Notes: a model not told the origin generated them from the letters alone. A stretch of DNA of 64,000 nucleotides from Pontiella agarivorans (GCF_034531395.1 NZ_JARVCO010000012.1:1116001-1180000); one strand, 5' to 3'. Counted from the stretch's first letter, positions 38,279 through 48,096 are shown. Translations and numbers: made by a program.

Positions 38279-39636
38279 TAAATTCCTTCCTCCTCGATCT
38301 CTTCCAGGCCGCGCTTGATGATACCGCAGATGTCGGTCTTGTGCGGGTCAACAAAGGAAGCCAGTGCAAAATCTTCCGGATCGGTTTCAAGGATACCGAG
38401 CTGAATCATTTCATCGGTGTCATGAGCCAGAGCGGCACGCATCAGAAAGTCGGTCATGATGTTCAGCGGCTGGAATTTATCCAGCCAGCCGGTAACCACC
38501 ATGGCGCGGTGCGAACCGTGCAGGCTGGTGCCGAGTTTCCAGTCATGGGAAAATCCGAAGAACGAAGAAACATTCACCCGGTGTGCGCTGTACTGAAACA
38601 AGCCGGGCATCGTCCAGCCCATCAGGTGGCGCGAACGGTCTTCTTCGAGCGCGAAAATTTCCGAACCGTAGAACGGCACGCACGTATCGGCCTTCAGTTT
38701 GTCTCCCCAGAGAATATTTCCGTTGATCAGGCGGACTTCATCCCCCTCAATGGCTTTATTCAGCAAGGATTCCAGCGATGCAGCAATCTCCACCTTATAA
38801 TATTTGCGGAACTCTTCCTTAACCGCAGGGCCCGCAAGCGCGATAATCTTGGTTTTCGGAAGCTCCCCGGTCAGCAGGGTTTTACCGATCAGGATTACAT
38901 CCTGAGCTGAAACGGTATAAACCGTGTCATGCGGCAGAATCGGGCTGATCCGGTTGATGTGTACGCTGGTGTTGCCGGAGGGATGTTTGCCGGCAAACGT
39001 GTGGCTTTCCGCATTTTTAAAGTCCGGTACGTCGGAGCCGGCCGATTTACAAAGGTGAACTTTGCCTTCGGTCAGCTTTGCCAACGCATTAATGCCGGTT
39101 TGGAACGCCTCTTCGTCTCCTTTAAGGACAACGCTGAAATCCGCTTGGAACGGTGCGGAGTTGCAGGCATTGATGAAGACCGCCTTCGGCGCTGTGTCCG
39201 GATCGGCCATCTTGTTGAAGGGACGCTGCTTGATCAACGGCCAGACGCCGGTGTTCAGCAGATGATCCGCCACTTGTTCGCGGGAGAGCTGTCCCACACT
39301 GTCGCGGGTATAGGTCTCGAACGTAACACGGTCCTGGCTCTGCGGATCCTTTTCGATCTGGATTTCAACCGGAAAGCGCCGTGCGCCCAGATTGATTGCC
39401 TTGACCGTGCCGGCGCAGGGTGAACGAAAAACCATCTTTTCGTTTTTCTTGTTTTCGAACAATACGTCGCCGCGCTTCACAGTGTCGCCTGCCTTAACCT
39501 TAAGGCGAAGCTTCAGCCCTTCAAATTCGGAAGGGTAGACCGTGAAAAGCTGCTGGCTCGCATATTCTTCGATGTTGGCGGACGGTTTTCCGACCACTTT
39601 GACATCGAAGCCTTTTTTAATTTTGAAGTTAGCCAC
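38278..39636 (-). CDS. nqrA: Na+-NQR subunit A
   Basis: 452 residues, cytosolic peripheral subunit linked to quinone binding. Family features are FKIKKGFDVKVVGKP at the start, a lipoyl-like beta segment KVKAGDTVKRGDVLFENKKN, and HVNRISPILPHDTVYTVSAQD. First gene of a complete nqrABCDEF operon; a 259-base AT-rich leader with no clear hexamer pair precedes it. Confidence 0.96.
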   Translation of the reverse strand: MANFKIKKGFDVKVVGKPSANIEEYASQQLFTVYPSEFEGLKLRLKVKAGDTVKRGDVLFENKKNEKMVFRSPCAGTVKAINLGARRFPVEIQIEKDPQSQDRVTFETYTRDSVGQLSREQVADHLLNTGVWPLIKQRPFNKMADPDTAPKAVFINACNSAPFQADFSVVLKGDEEAFQTGINALAKLTEGKVHLCKSAGSDVPDFKNAESHTFAGKHPSGNTSVHINRISPILPHDTVYTVSAQDVILIGKTLLTGELPKTKIIALAGPAVKEEFRKYYKVEIAASLESLLNKAIEGDEVRLINGNILWGDKLKADTCVPFYGSEIFALEEDRSRHLMGWTMPGLFQYSAHRVNVSSFFGFSHDWKLGTSLHGSHRAMVVTGWLDKFQPLNIMTDFLMRAALAHDTDEMIQLGILETDPEDFALASFVDPHKTDICGIIKRGLEEIEEEGI

Positions 39637-39895
39637 GCTATTTTCACTCCTCGGATTTCTTGTACAAAATCTTACCTTGTTGCTGAAAAGCGCAGAAACC
39701 TATCGCTATTCAGTCAAAATGTCATGAGACAAATTAGATAAAAATACATCGAATGCTATTTCTGCCCTTGGAAGTTCTCCCTTGAAAAAAGAAAAAACGG
39801 TTTAATGGGTATCTCTATACCGATTTGACTGTATTGCGGAAAGTCAAAATTATTACAAATACGCTCACGATTCGTTTGGAAATCGTTAACCGTTG

Positions 39896-40768
39896 CTAAT
39901 CAACGGATGCGTTGACGTGTTTTTCCAATACAGGGACCATGGTCATCTTTAAAAACCTATCCCATGCCCCATGTATTTCAGGCCATTTTTTCAGCAGATT
40001 TAAGGCATTTTCCAAGAGCTGGAAGAGATAGGCAACCGGATCTTCCGGAGCGTTTTTCGTGGCCGTAATCGCCGTGGTTTTGCCGCGTTTATCATCCGTT
40101 CCGAGCGTTTTTCCCGAAATTTCCTCGTTTCCGGAGGCATCCAGAACATCGTCGGCCAGCTGATAGGCTGTACCCAGAATATAGCCCGCCTCGCGCAGCG
40201 CATCCGTCTGTTCTTTTTCCCGGTTTCCGCCGGCCACCGCCGCAAACGCAAAAAGGGAGCCGGTTTTATAACGGCCGACCAGTTCGCATTCTTCCCAGGT
40301 GCCCGGTGAGCCGCGCAGGATCAGTTCCTGTTCGACTTCGGAACGGCAGACTTCGCCCGTGCGGTCGATCAGCTCGCTCAGCAGATCCACACGGTTTACA
40401 GCCACCAGAAGCGACAACGCTTTAAACATCAGGACATCGCCGAACAGAATTGCACCGTTGACCCCGTATTTTTTCCAGAAGGTCGGGGCACCCCGGCGGA
40501 TAATGCCGCCGTCAATCACATCGTCATGCAGCAGGCTGGCCCCATGGATCATGTCTACAGCGGCCGCCGCGTTGATCAGTTCCTTTTCCGGAATCCCGTT
40601 GGCCGCACCCAGCGCCAGCACCAGCTGCGATCGGAGCATTTTGCCGCTGCCGAGAATATTCTTGTTATCCGGAATCAGGCGGTTCAGATTGGTGTCCTTC
40701 AGGCAGTGCAGCATGGCAGCCTGAACCTGTTTTAATTGCAATTCGATCTGGTTTTTCTCTGTAGACAT
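39896..40768 (-). CDS. Polyprenyl diphosphate synthase
   Basis: 290 residues, trans-prenyl chain-elongating enzyme for quinone side chains. First Asp-rich motif LLHDDVIDGGIIRRG (DDxxD) and second QLADDVLDASG are both intact. The chain-length residues upstream of the first motif (VDMIHGASL) are small, which fits long (C35-C45) products. It lies upstream of the nqr operon on the same strand but 260 bases from it; the pairing with a quinone-using complex is suggestive. Confidence 0.92.
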   Translation of the reverse strand: MSTEKNQIELQLKQVQAAMLHCLKDTNLNRLIPDNKNILGSGKMLRSQLVLALGAANGIPEKELINAAAAVDMIHGASLLHDDVIDGGIIRRGAPTFWKKYGVNGAILFGDVLMFKALSLLVAVNRVDLLSELIDRTGEVCRSEVEQELILRGSPGTWEECELVGRYKTGSLFAFAAVAGGNREKEQTDALREAGYILGTAYQLADDVLDASGNEEISGKTLGTDDKRGKTTAITATKNAPEDPVAYLFQLLENALNLLKKWPEIHGAWDRFLKMTMVPVLEKHVNASVD

Positions 40769-40905
40769 CCGCCTATAATGCCGACCGTTTTTATCATGTC
40801 AACCGTCCGCAACATGAAAGGTATTCTGACTGGATCAACAAGATTAACCGGATTTTAAAAGCACCTAATCCCGCACGTCCTGTTAATTCGGTCTAAATAG
40901 AAAAC

Positions 40906-41967
40906 ATGAGCAGTAAAATTTTTTCCAACGATTGGAAATGGCAGATCGCCAACCGCATCGCCTCCCGGGCACAGCTCGAGGAATATATCAACCTCACCGC
41001 CGGCGAGCGCGCCGCGTTCGAGGGTGAAATCCCGCTCTCTTTTGCTGTCACCCCGCACTACGCCGGGTTAATCCGCAAGAGCGAGGCCCTGAGAAAAACC
41101 GTTATACCCACTGCCGCCGAAAACCGGGTCGGTACCGGCGAGCTGGCCGATCCGCTGGGCGAGGAGAATCACCGCGCCACGCCGCACCTGATTCACACGT
41201 ATCCTGATAAAGTGCTTTTTCTTGCCACCACGTTCTGTTCCACCTACTGCCGCTACTGCACCCGTTCCCGCATGGTCGGCAAACCTTTGGCATTTGATGT
41301 TTCCACCTTTGATGAAACCTTCCGGTATATTGAAGAGCACACCGAAATCCGCGATGTTCTGATTTCGGGCGGCGATCCGCTCACGATGACTGACTCGGTG
41401 CTTGAAGAACTGCTTTCCAGAGTTCGGAACATTCCGCATGTCCGGATGGTACGCATCGGCTCCAAAGTGCCCGTCGTTCTGCCGCAACGCATCACCGACG
41501 AACTTTGTTCCGTGCTTCGGAAACACCGTGTCTGGCTCAGCCTGCACTTTATTCATGCTGACGAGCTTTCGCCTGAAACACAGTCCGCCTGCCGAAAACT
41601 GTCCGACCACGGGATCGGAATGGTCAGTCAGACCGTTCTCTTAAAAGGGGTGAATGACGATACGCCATCGCTTGTTAATCTGTTTTACGGCCTGCTTGAA
41701 ATCAACGTGAAACCCTATTACCTGTTGCAGTGCGACCCCGTCCAGGGTTCAGAGCATTTCCGCACCACGGTGGAAAAGGGGATCCAGCTCATCCAATCCC
41801 TGCACGGCCATATCTGCGGCCTAGCCGTCCCGCAATATGTCATTGATGCTCCCGGCGGCGGCGGAAAAGTTCCAATCCTTGGAAAAGAGCAGATCCGTCG
41901 CGAAGGGGACGATGTGGTATTCCTCAATTATCTCGGAAAAGAATACCGCTATCCTGACCCGCTGTAG
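40906..41967 (+). CDS. KamA-family radical SAM aminomutase-like protein
   Basis: 353 residues, Fe-S enzyme. Radical SAM triad C111-x3-C115-x2-C118 in FCSTYCRYCTRSR, then LISGGDPLT, and the PLP-lysine motif APGGGGKVP near residue 322. Length is close to EpmB (which makes beta-lysine for elongation factor P) and shorter than classic lysine 2,3-aminomutase. Which of the two it is cannot be settled here; no efp or epmA gene adjoins it. It is divergent from the prenyl synthase. Confidence 0.88.
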   Translation: MSSKIFSNDWKWQIANRIASRAQLEEYINLTAGERAAFEGEIPLSFAVTPHYAGLIRKSEALRKTVIPTAAENRVGTGELADPLGEENHRATPHLIHTYPDKVLFLATTFCSTYCRYCTRSRMVGKPLAFDVSTFDETFRYIEEHTEIRDVLISGGDPLTMTDSVLEELLSRVRNIPHVRMVRIGSKVPVVLPQRITDELCSVLRKHRVWLSLHFIHADELSPETQSACRKLSDHGIGMVSQTVLLKGVNDDTPSLVNLFYGLLEINVKPYYLLQCDPVQGSEHFRTTVEKGIQLIQSLHGHICGLAVPQYVIDAPGGGGKVPILGKEQIRREGDDVVFLNYLGKEYRYPDPL

Positions 41968-42013
41968 CGCACGCCACTGTTAGAAGTTTGCGATCCGAAA
42001 ATGTATCGCCGGC

Positions 42014-42065
42014 ATCCTGCCCGCCCTGTTGTATCGCGTCGATGCCCGCCGGAATCGGGCAGGAT
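42014..42065. repeat. Long imperfect hairpin with 10-base perfect arms
   Basis: ATCCTGCCCG at 42014-42023 and CGGGCAGGAT at 42056-42065 flank an internal GATGCCCGCCGGAAT/GCC-rich segment. Convergent genes lie on both sides. It may act as a terminator or be a repeat unit; no T-run follows directly. Confidence 0.5.
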
Positions 42066-42156
42066 AAAACTTCCGCGCTAAGGTGCAAGAGCAGGCTCAC
42101 GGCATTTTCTGCGGGAGATAAAAATACCCGGAAACTCTGTGGGCAATGATTGGCCG

Positions 42157-43599
42157 CTATGTCCCGCAGAAGGTCTGATGTACGATTTCGTCCGGCTTGG
42201 GAGCCCGTTCGTATGCGGCATATTCCGCGCGGTCTTCATACGGTTTGGCCAGTGCATCCACCAGTTGATGGAAGGGGGCGAAGTCATTTTGATACGCTGC
42301 CTGGATCGCCTGCTCAATACGATGATTACGCGGGATCAGAATCGGGTTGGCTTTTTTCATGGCCTCAATATCCGGATTCGATTTCGTGGCTGCATTCCAG
42401 GATGCATACCAGGCGTCGAACGGCGCGGGGTCGCTGAACAGGCCATGTAAAGCATCGTGGTTCCCGGAAGTTAAATGGCGGAAAAAAAGGGTGAAATCGA
42501 TCTGCTGTTTCGTGAGTAATGAAAAGCCGCTTCGAACAACGTCCAGAGGGGCATCGGCGGTCAGGCCAAACTTTGCACGGAACCGGTTGTCGTATTCTTT
42601 ACGGAAAATTCCAGCGAAGGCATCGAGGGCATGTTTGGCTTTTTCCAGCGCGGCCTCGCTGTCCCCTGAAATCAGGGAAAGCAAGGTTTCCGCAAAACGG
42701 TTTAAATTCCACCGCGCCATATCCGGCTGACTGCCCCAGGCATAGCGTCTATCGCGATCGATGGAACTGAATACACACTGCGGATGAAAATCATCCATAA
42801 AAGCGCATGGGCCGTAATCGATCGTTTCCCCCGATATCGCCGTGTTGTCGGTATTCATTACACCATGAATAAAGCCGAGCGACATCCAATGCGGAATCAG
42901 TTTGGCCTGAGCCGCAATTACGTGCTCCAGCAGCGAAAGATAGGGATCTTCGGCATCCGCCGCATCCGGGTAGTGGCGGGCTATGGTGTAGTCCGCCAGT
43001 TCGCGCAGTGCCTCTTCATCGTTGCGGCCATAAAAATATTGGAATGTGCCGACACGGATATGGCTGGATGCCACACGCGTGAAAATGCCGCCGGGTTCCG
43101 GACCTTCCTGACGCAGTACGGATTCACCGGTCGCTACCGCCGCCAGCGCACGCGTAGTCGGTACACCGAGCGCATGCATCGCCTCGCTCACGATATATTC
43201 GCGCAGCACCGGCCCCAGCGCCGATTTTCCGTCGCCACCGCGCGAGAACGGTGTGCGGCCGGAACCCTTTAGCTGAATATCCCGCCGGCCGCCGTTTTGA
43301 TCGATCACTTCGCCGAGCAGAAGCGCCCGGCCATCGCCGAGTTGCGGGGAAAACCCGCCAAACTGGTGCCCGGCATACGCCTGCGCCAGCGGCTCGGATC
43401 CTTCCGCCGTGCCATTCCCCGAAAACACATTCAACGCTTCCGGAGTTTCCAGCCAGGCGGGATCAATCCCCAGTTCTTCCGCCAATTCAGCATTGGCACG
43501 CAGCAACACGGGTGACGGAACTGCGGCGGCATTTTGTTTAACGTAAAAACGCTCCGGCAACCGGGCGTAGGTATTATCAAAAGGGATCGGATTCGGCAT
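42157..43599 (-). CDS. selO: SelO/YdiU-family protein adenylyltransferase
   Basis: 480 residues, pseudokinase fold that transfers AMP to Ser/Thr/Tyr of target proteins and responds to redox state. Diagnostic motifs are AGHQFGGFSPQLGDGRALLLGE, RDIQLKGSGRTPFSRGGDGK and, later, NTDNTAISGETIDYGPCAFMDDF. The C-terminus is HQTFCGT before a TAG stop, so this is the Cys form rather than a selenoprotein. Confidence 0.95.
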   Translation of the reverse strand: MPNPIPFDNTYARLPERFYVKQNAAAVPSPVLLRANAELAEELGIDPAWLETPEALNVFSGNGTAEGSEPLAQAYAGHQFGGFSPQLGDGRALLLGEVIDQNGGRRDIQLKGSGRTPFSRGGDGKSALGPVLREYIVSEAMHALGVPTTRALAAVATGESVLRQEGPEPGGIFTRVASSHIRVGTFQYFYGRNDEEALRELADYTIARHYPDAADAEDPYLSLLEHVIAAQAKLIPHWMSLGFIHGVMNTDNTAISGETIDYGPCAFMDDFHPQCVFSSIDRDRRYAWGSQPDMARWNLNRFAETLLSLISGDSEAALEKAKHALDAFAGIFRKEYDNRFRAKFGLTADAPLDVVRSGFSLLTKQQIDFTLFFRHLTSGNHDALHGLFSDPAPFDAWYASWNAATKSNPDIEAMKKANPILIPRNHRIEQAIQAAYQNDFAPFHQLVDALAKPYEDRAEYAAYERAPKPDEIVHQTFCGT

Positions 43600-43649
43600 A
43601 ATATTCCTTAGCAGCAGTGCGCGTTCATGGTTGCTTAATATATATAAAA

Positions 43650-43716
43650 TTCTTCGCAGAGAGACTGGGCGCGCAGAGGTGCTGCACGAATGCTCCGTGA
43701 TCTTTGCGCGGGATAA
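43650..43716. repeat. Second 'cgcagag...tctttgcgcg' repeat
   Basis: TTCGCAGAGAGACTGGGCGC at the left and GATCTTTGCGCGGGATAA at the right, the same plan as the element at 15066-15135 (shared TCTTTGCGCG-GATWA end). It lies upstream of selO and downstream of the esterase. Confidence 0.5.
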
Positions 43717-43737
43717 AAATGTCGTTGTGCGAGAACC

Positions 43738-44409
43738 TCAGAGGAGCGCATCGATGAAGGCCGCGATGTCATCAATCTCCTCCGGGCAGACCGAATGCTC
43801 CATCGGGTAGGTTTTAAATGAACAGGGAAATCCCTGTTCTTTTAAATGCTCCAGCGCCTGATCGGCCAGCACGGGCGGAACAACCGGGTCGAGTGTCCCG
43901 TGAGCAATCAGAATCGGTATGGCTTTATTGGTCTCCGGATAATCACTGCCATCTTCGCTTGGCACCGGGATATAGCCGGATAGGGCGATGATGCCGGCGA
44001 GCGGTGCGGCATAGCGCAGGCCGGTATGGAAGGCGACAGCCGCGCCCTGGGAAAATCCGACGAGAAGAATCTGATCCGGCCGCATGCCGTTTTTGAGTTC
44101 CGCATCGATAAAGGCTTCAATCTGTTGGCGGCTCTCCTCCAGATCATCTTCCGAAAAATCGCGGGGTGTTCCGATGCCTTTAATGTCATACCACGCCGGC
44201 ATCGGCATGCCGCCGTTCAGCGTAACCGGCCGCACCGGCGCATGCGGAAAGATAAATTTTACCGGCGCGCTCAGCTGACGTTTCAGCTCCGGAACAATCG
44301 GCGAAAAATCATGTCCGTCAGCACCGAGCCCATGCATCCAGACAATAGTGAGTTTCGGGTTTTCGGTTTGGCCGGCGACAACATGCGGTAAGCGAGGGGA
44401 TGTGCTCAT
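43738..44409 (-). CDS. Alpha/beta-hydrolase carboxylesterase (phospholipase/carboxylesterase family)
   Basis: 223 residues, cytosolic serine esterase of the EstB/acyl-protein-thioesterase group. Oxyanion region MHGLGADGHDF, nucleophile elbow G-F-S120-Q-G, acid D174 in GTLDPVVP and H205 in MEHSV form the triad. FPHAPVRPVTLNGGMPMPAWYD is typical of the family. Confidence 0.93.
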   Translation of the reverse strand: MSTSPRLPHVVAGQTENPKLTIVWMHGLGADGHDFSPIVPELKRQLSAPVKFIFPHAPVRPVTLNGGMPMPAWYDIKGIGTPRDFSEDDLEESRQQIEAFIDAELKNGMRPDQILLVGFSQGAAVAFHTGLRYAAPLAGIIALSGYIPVPSEDGSDYPETNKAIPILIAHGTLDPVVPPVLADQALEHLKEQGFPCSFKTYPMEHSVCPEEIDDIAAFIDALL

Positions 44410-44740
44410 AAAAATCCTTTAAATATATTTTGTCTCAAGAAGAGTGATCCTTACACAAAACGGTATTCGGGAAAAGAGCCCTTTCATACCAAGAGGATGG
44501 GGGGGCGGGACATCATCAGCATACCGATGCGGTGCTATAGATCGCATTTAACCACCCGCTTCGCTAGAGGCACGGAGGAAATCAGAGAAGTTCCAATCCT
44601 TGGAAAAGGTAGTTTGGCGGGCAACGCCAGTGGGAATATTAAAATATCGGACTGACCCGAGTGGCACTGATTTAAAGGTGAAATAGAGGATGATTTGCAT
44701 AGTAAATCCTCCAACTTCCGGGGCGGTTCTGATAAACTTT
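44410..44740. other. Gene-poor stretch beside the IS4 remnant
   Basis: About 330 bases with no convincing gene. It contains one TTCCA-N5-TGGAA copy (44591-44605) and a short minus-strand frame (44548-44751) that looks fortuitous. Together with the following ~750 bases it forms a 1.1-kb decayed zone. Confidence 0.5.
44591..44605. repeat. TTCCA-N5-TGGAA palindrome, intergenic
   Basis: TTCCAATCCTTGGAA, identical to the copies upstream of recA and inside the KamA-like gene. Confidence 0.7.
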
Positions 44741-45181
44741 CGCATGCACAATCAGACTCCCTTTTTCAACGGTTTTCACAGGGGCACTTTGGGTAAAAAG
44801 AGCCGGGGTGAAGCCGACAGGCTTGCGCAGCAATTACGTGCGCTGAAAGAAAAAAGCCTCTCCCAGCTTGCGGTGTGTTTCAGAAAGTGTGTACCGGAGC
44901 AAAGGCTACGGCCATCGAAAGGCAGGCACCATTCGAGGCAAAGGATCTTCAGTAAGGAAAGCACCTTTTGGGCGTTCTTTTGCCAGGTGATCGATGCCGA
45001 CGGTGGCTGTATGGAAGTGGTAAGAAAGACACAGGCATTGGCCGCGGTATGCGGGATGAAGGTTCCTGCTTTATCCTCCTCTGCGTATTGTCAGGCGCGG
45101 CGAAAACTGGAAGAATCCACACTGATGAATATTTTCAAACATACGGCAGAACGGATCGACAGTATACCGGAGCGCGGCTAA
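44741..45181 (+). pseudogene. Truncated IS4-family transposase
   Basis: 147 codons from ATG 44741 encode only the N-terminal domain of an IS4-type transposase: SLSQLAVCFRKCVPEQRLRP, SRQRIFSKESTFWAFFCQVI, ADGGCMEVVRKTQALAA and SSSAYCQARRKLEES. The DDE catalytic core (another ~300 residues) is absent; a TAA follows at 45179. No terminal inverted repeats could be recognised. It is an old, inactivated insertion. Confidence 0.75.
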
Positions 45182-45496
45182 CCGTGCCAAAAATCAATGA
45201 GGCGTGTTGTTCAAATAATAAAGGGGTTGCAAAAGTTGCAGCAATATTACTTGCAGCATCTGACGCGATATCCATGGAAGTTTCCCGTTCTATCCGGACT
45301 GATCTGAATTCTTTTATTTAACAGGGGAAAAGGTCGGAAAAAAAGAAGGTGTAAGCCCGAGATTCTAATGTTTTCTCGCTGCACAAGGTTCATGAAGAAG
45401 CGCGGCCCTTTTTACTTAAATCTATCCAAGTTCCAAGGTTAGGAACTCAGTGCCCTTTGTGTTTTCAGTAGTTAAAAAAATCGGCGCGGCCGAACT
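45182..45496. other. Non-coding tail of the decayed zone
   Basis: After the transposase fragment a short frame (to 45321, ending VSRSIRTDLNSFI) and an AT-rich stretch precede the exonuclease gene. I see no gene, RNA or terminal repeat. A near-match to the palindrome (TTCCAAGGTTAGGAA, 45431) is present. Confidence 0.4.
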
Positions 45497-46270
45497 CTAC
45501 CCAAGGTCGGTGATGAGTTCGATGGGGCAGTGGTCGGAGCCGGTGACATCGCAGTGGATGTCGGCCGACTGAATGCGGGGCTGCAGGTTTTGGCTGGCGA
45601 GGAAATAGTCGATCCGCCATCCCACGTTGTTGGCGCGGGCCTGGCCGCGATAGCTCCACCAGGAGTAACGCACGGTTTCGGGGTTCAGGGAGCGGAAGGT
45701 GTCGATCAGTCCGGCCTGAATATAGTCGGTCATGCCGGCGCGTTCTTCGTCGGTATAGCCGGCTTTGCCTTCGTTGGGCTTGGGGCGTGCGAGATCGATG
45801 GGCTGATGGGCCACATTCATATCGCCGCAGAGTACAACCGGTTTGGCGGCTTCCAGTTCCTGGATTTTATCGCGCATCAGCGCATCGAATTCCTGACGTT
45901 CGGCGAGGCGGGAGAGGTCGCTCTTCACATTGGGCACATAGGTGTTGATGAGGAAGAACTCCTGAAATTCCAGACATTGGAAACGGCCTTCCAGGTCAAA
46001 GCGGTCATCGCCCATACGGGTCTCGTAGGATAGGGGTTCCGTTTTAGAGAGGGTGGCAGTACCGCTGTAGCCTTTTCGATCGGCGCCGTTCCAGAAGCCG
46101 GTATAGCCGCGGTCGGTGGCAGTGCTCTGAATTTCCCCGGGCAGATCATCGTTATGCACTTTGATTTCCTGCAGACACAGGACGTCGGGGGCATGGGCGT
46201 CTAAAAAATCGGGAAATCCCTTTTTCATGACGGCGCGGATTCCATTCACATTCCAGGATATACATTTCAT
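45497..46270 (-). CDS. xth: Exodeoxyribonuclease III / AP endonuclease
   Basis: 257 residues from ATG 46270 (MKCISWNVNGIRA), the family start; an in-frame extension to 46324 is not conserved. Base-excision repair enzyme that cuts at abasic sites. Motifs are LCLQEIK (metal-binding Glu), GDMNVAHQPIDLARP, the DTFRSL helix, YSWWSYRGQARANNVGWRIDYFL and GSDHCPI. GGAG precedes the start at some distance. Confidence 0.95.
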   Translation of the reverse strand: MKCISWNVNGIRAVMKKGFPDFLDAHAPDVLCLQEIKVHNDDLPGEIQSTATDRGYTGFWNGADRKGYSGTATLSKTEPLSYETRMGDDRFDLEGRFQCLEFQEFFLINTYVPNVKSDLSRLAERQEFDALMRDKIQELEAAKPVVLCGDMNVAHQPIDLARPKPNEGKAGYTDEERAGMTDYIQAGLIDTFRSLNPETVRYSWWSYRGQARANNVGWRIDYFLASQNLQPRIQSADIHCDVTGSDHCPIELITDLG

Positions 46271-46459
46271 AACCAAAGGGCTCCATAGGTAAATTGAGGG
46301 CTCGTTTTGTACCTTGTTCTGCATGCCCTGTCAGGCCTTTTCAGCGAAGAGCCGGCTGCAGCGTTCAGGGGGAATGGATTTTATCGCAGGAGGGGACGGA
46401 GACGTTCCAATCGTTGAAAAAGACCTTTCGTTTAAATATTCCTGATCCCGATTGAAAAC

Positions 46460-46502
46460 ATCTGCGCCGCTGCCTTTGTGTTCTTTGCTTCTTTGTGGTT
46501 TG
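46460..46502. repeat. Possible third copy of the ctttg-type intergenic repeat
   Basis: TCTGCGCCGCTGCCTTTGTGTTCTTTGCTTCTTTGTGG directly upstream of the MYG1 gene resembles one arm of the elements at 15066 and 43650. Only one arm is recognisable. Confidence 0.35.
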
Positions 46503-46534
46503 ATGCGCGCCCTGATTTAAAAGGGAGACGAATT

Positions 46535-47419
46535 TTGAAAACGATACTTGGAACTCACAGCGGAAATTTTCATGCGGACGATGTATTTGCCGTGGCGGCT
46601 TTATCGATACTTCACCCGGAGTATGAAATCCGGCGTTCCCGCGATCCGGAGGTTTGGGCTCAGTGCGACTATCTCGTGGATGTGGGTGGAACGTATGATC
46701 ATGCTGAAAAAAAGTATGACCATCATTTTAAGAACGGTCCGACCTATGATGACGGGTTGAAGATGTCATCCATCGGTTTGATCTGGAAGCACTATGGCGC
46801 AGAAATCTGCGGCGATTCAAAACTTGCGGAGCAAGTGTGCAAAACCCTGATCCGTCAATTTGACGCCATCGATAACGGGGTAAAGCTCTCCGCGCCGCTG
46901 GACGATTTTTCCGATGTGCGGGAAGTGTCATTAACGACGTCCATTTCAATGATGAATCCGGACAATCCGTTTAAGGCCGATGACGTATTTGAAGGGGAAG
47001 TGGTGCGGGCGCGCCAGCTGCTGCTGGCGGCGATTAGCCGGGCTAAACGATGGATTCACAGTCGCGCGGGGTTGGCGTTGGCATTAAACGAGGCTTTGGC
47101 CGAAAAACGGGCGTATATTATTGTTCCGGAAAACTGCAAGTGGCAGGAACATCTGTTTAACAGCGAAGGCAACGAGTCCATTCTGTATGCCGTTTTTTCC
47201 AAAGGCAAAAAGACCTTCGCACAGGCTGTGCCGTCAGCTCTCGGGGAATACAGTAACCGCAAAGATTTTCCGCAGGCCTGGGCGGGTTTGATGGATGATG
47301 ACTTTAACCAGGCGGCGGGGATATCCGACGGCATCTTCTGCCATCAGGGAGCTTTTCTTCTGGCCACCTACTCCTTCGACTCCACCCTCAAACTTGTCGA
47401 AGAAGCGATTAAGGCATGA
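46535..47419 (+). CDS. MYG1-family protein (DHH-like nuclease)
   Basis: 294 residues. The start is a TTG at 46535, chosen because AAGGGAG lies 9 bases upstream and the family begins just before GTHSGNFHADD; the longer frame to 46478 reads into a repeat. Metal-binding motifs GTHSGNFHADDVFAVA, DVGGTYDHAEKKYDHHF and the GLIWKHYG helix are visible. MYG1 homologues are 3'-5' RNA exonucleases in eukaryotes; the bacterial role is not settled. Confidence 0.88.
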   Translation: MKTILGTHSGNFHADDVFAVAALSILHPEYEIRRSRDPEVWAQCDYLVDVGGTYDHAEKKYDHHFKNGPTYDDGLKMSSIGLIWKHYGAEICGDSKLAEQVCKTLIRQFDAIDNGVKLSAPLDDFSDVREVSLTTSISMMNPDNPFKADDVFEGEVVRARQLLLAAISRAKRWIHSRAGLALALNEALAEKRAYIIVPENCKWQEHLFNSEGNESILYAVFSKGKKTFAQAVPSALGEYSNRKDFPQAWAGLMDDDFNQAAGISDGIFCHQGAFLLATYSFDSTLKLVEEAIKA

Positions 47420-47499
47420 TGCGGGGTGGAGATGTATCTCCACGCACGGAGGGAGGCCAGGGATTATCGGGCGGAATCCTAACTGCCGCCCGGCTCGAT

Positions 47500-48096
47500 C
47501 TACATAAGTAGACGTCTGACAAAGAGTGCGCCGCCTCCAAAGATCCCGATCAGGGCCAGTGAAACGGGTTCAGGAATGTTGTTTACTGCAATCTCTGTAA
47601 ATCCAAATCCACTGTTCTCCACGTCGTGGGGAAGGTTGGCGCGAATCCGCAAGGCCCAGCTGGCCACACCGCTTTCGGCGTAGGCGGATGCATTAATAAG
47701 GTCGGCCAGAACCACCGTTTGGGTTTCGGTGTCCTGCGTATCGGTGATCCAGGCCTGTTCAGCGATATAATCGCCCAGCGCATCATAGAGGAGGATGTTT
47801 ACATTATAATATCCGCCGTTGACCGGTCCCTCCGGAGTGATGCTGGCACTCGTATAGGCATTGATATCCATGCTTCCGCCGGATGCGCCTCCCAGCTGCC
47901 AGTCCATGCCGGTATCCACATAATTCGTACTCGTTTTCTGCAGGGTTACAATACCGCTTCCGCCATTGTCCGAAACTGATGCCGCGCCGAACGTATATGA
48001 AATATTATCCGTATTATCCAGGCTGTCCACAATCACGCCTGCCTGCAGGGTTCCGGACGCCAGAAGCGCCGCCAATAGGAAAATTACTTTCTTCAT
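47500..48096 (-). CDS. PEP-CTERM surface protein
   Basis: 198 residues with a signal peptide (~1-19, LLAALLASGTLQA), a beta-rich body (TSTNYVDTGMDWQLGGASGG) and a C-terminal sorting signal: PEP at the start of NIPEPVSLALIGIFGGG, a hydrophobic helix and basic RR end. Such proteins are processed by an exosortase and anchored or released at the cell surface. No exosortase gene lies in this window. The ligand is unknown. Confidence 0.88.
   Translation of the reverse strand: MKKVIFLLAALLASGTLQAGVIVDSLDNTDNISYTFGAASVSDNGGSGIVTLQKTSTNYVDTGMDWQLGGASGGSMDINAYTSASITPEGPVNGGYYNVNILLYDALGDYIAEQAWITDTQDTETQTVVLADLINASAYAESGVASWALRIRANLPHDVENSGFGFTEIAVNNIPEPVSLALIGIFGGGALFVRRLLM

Noticed and set aside
42157-42180. 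SelO as a selenoprotein
   Set aside because: The C-terminus ends in Cys-Gly-Thr before a TAG; there is no in-frame TGA to encode selenocysteine.
44548-44751. 67-codon minus-strand frame beside the IS4 remnant
   Set aside because: It spans one of the palindromes and low-quality sequence, lacks a ribosome site and resembles no protein family.
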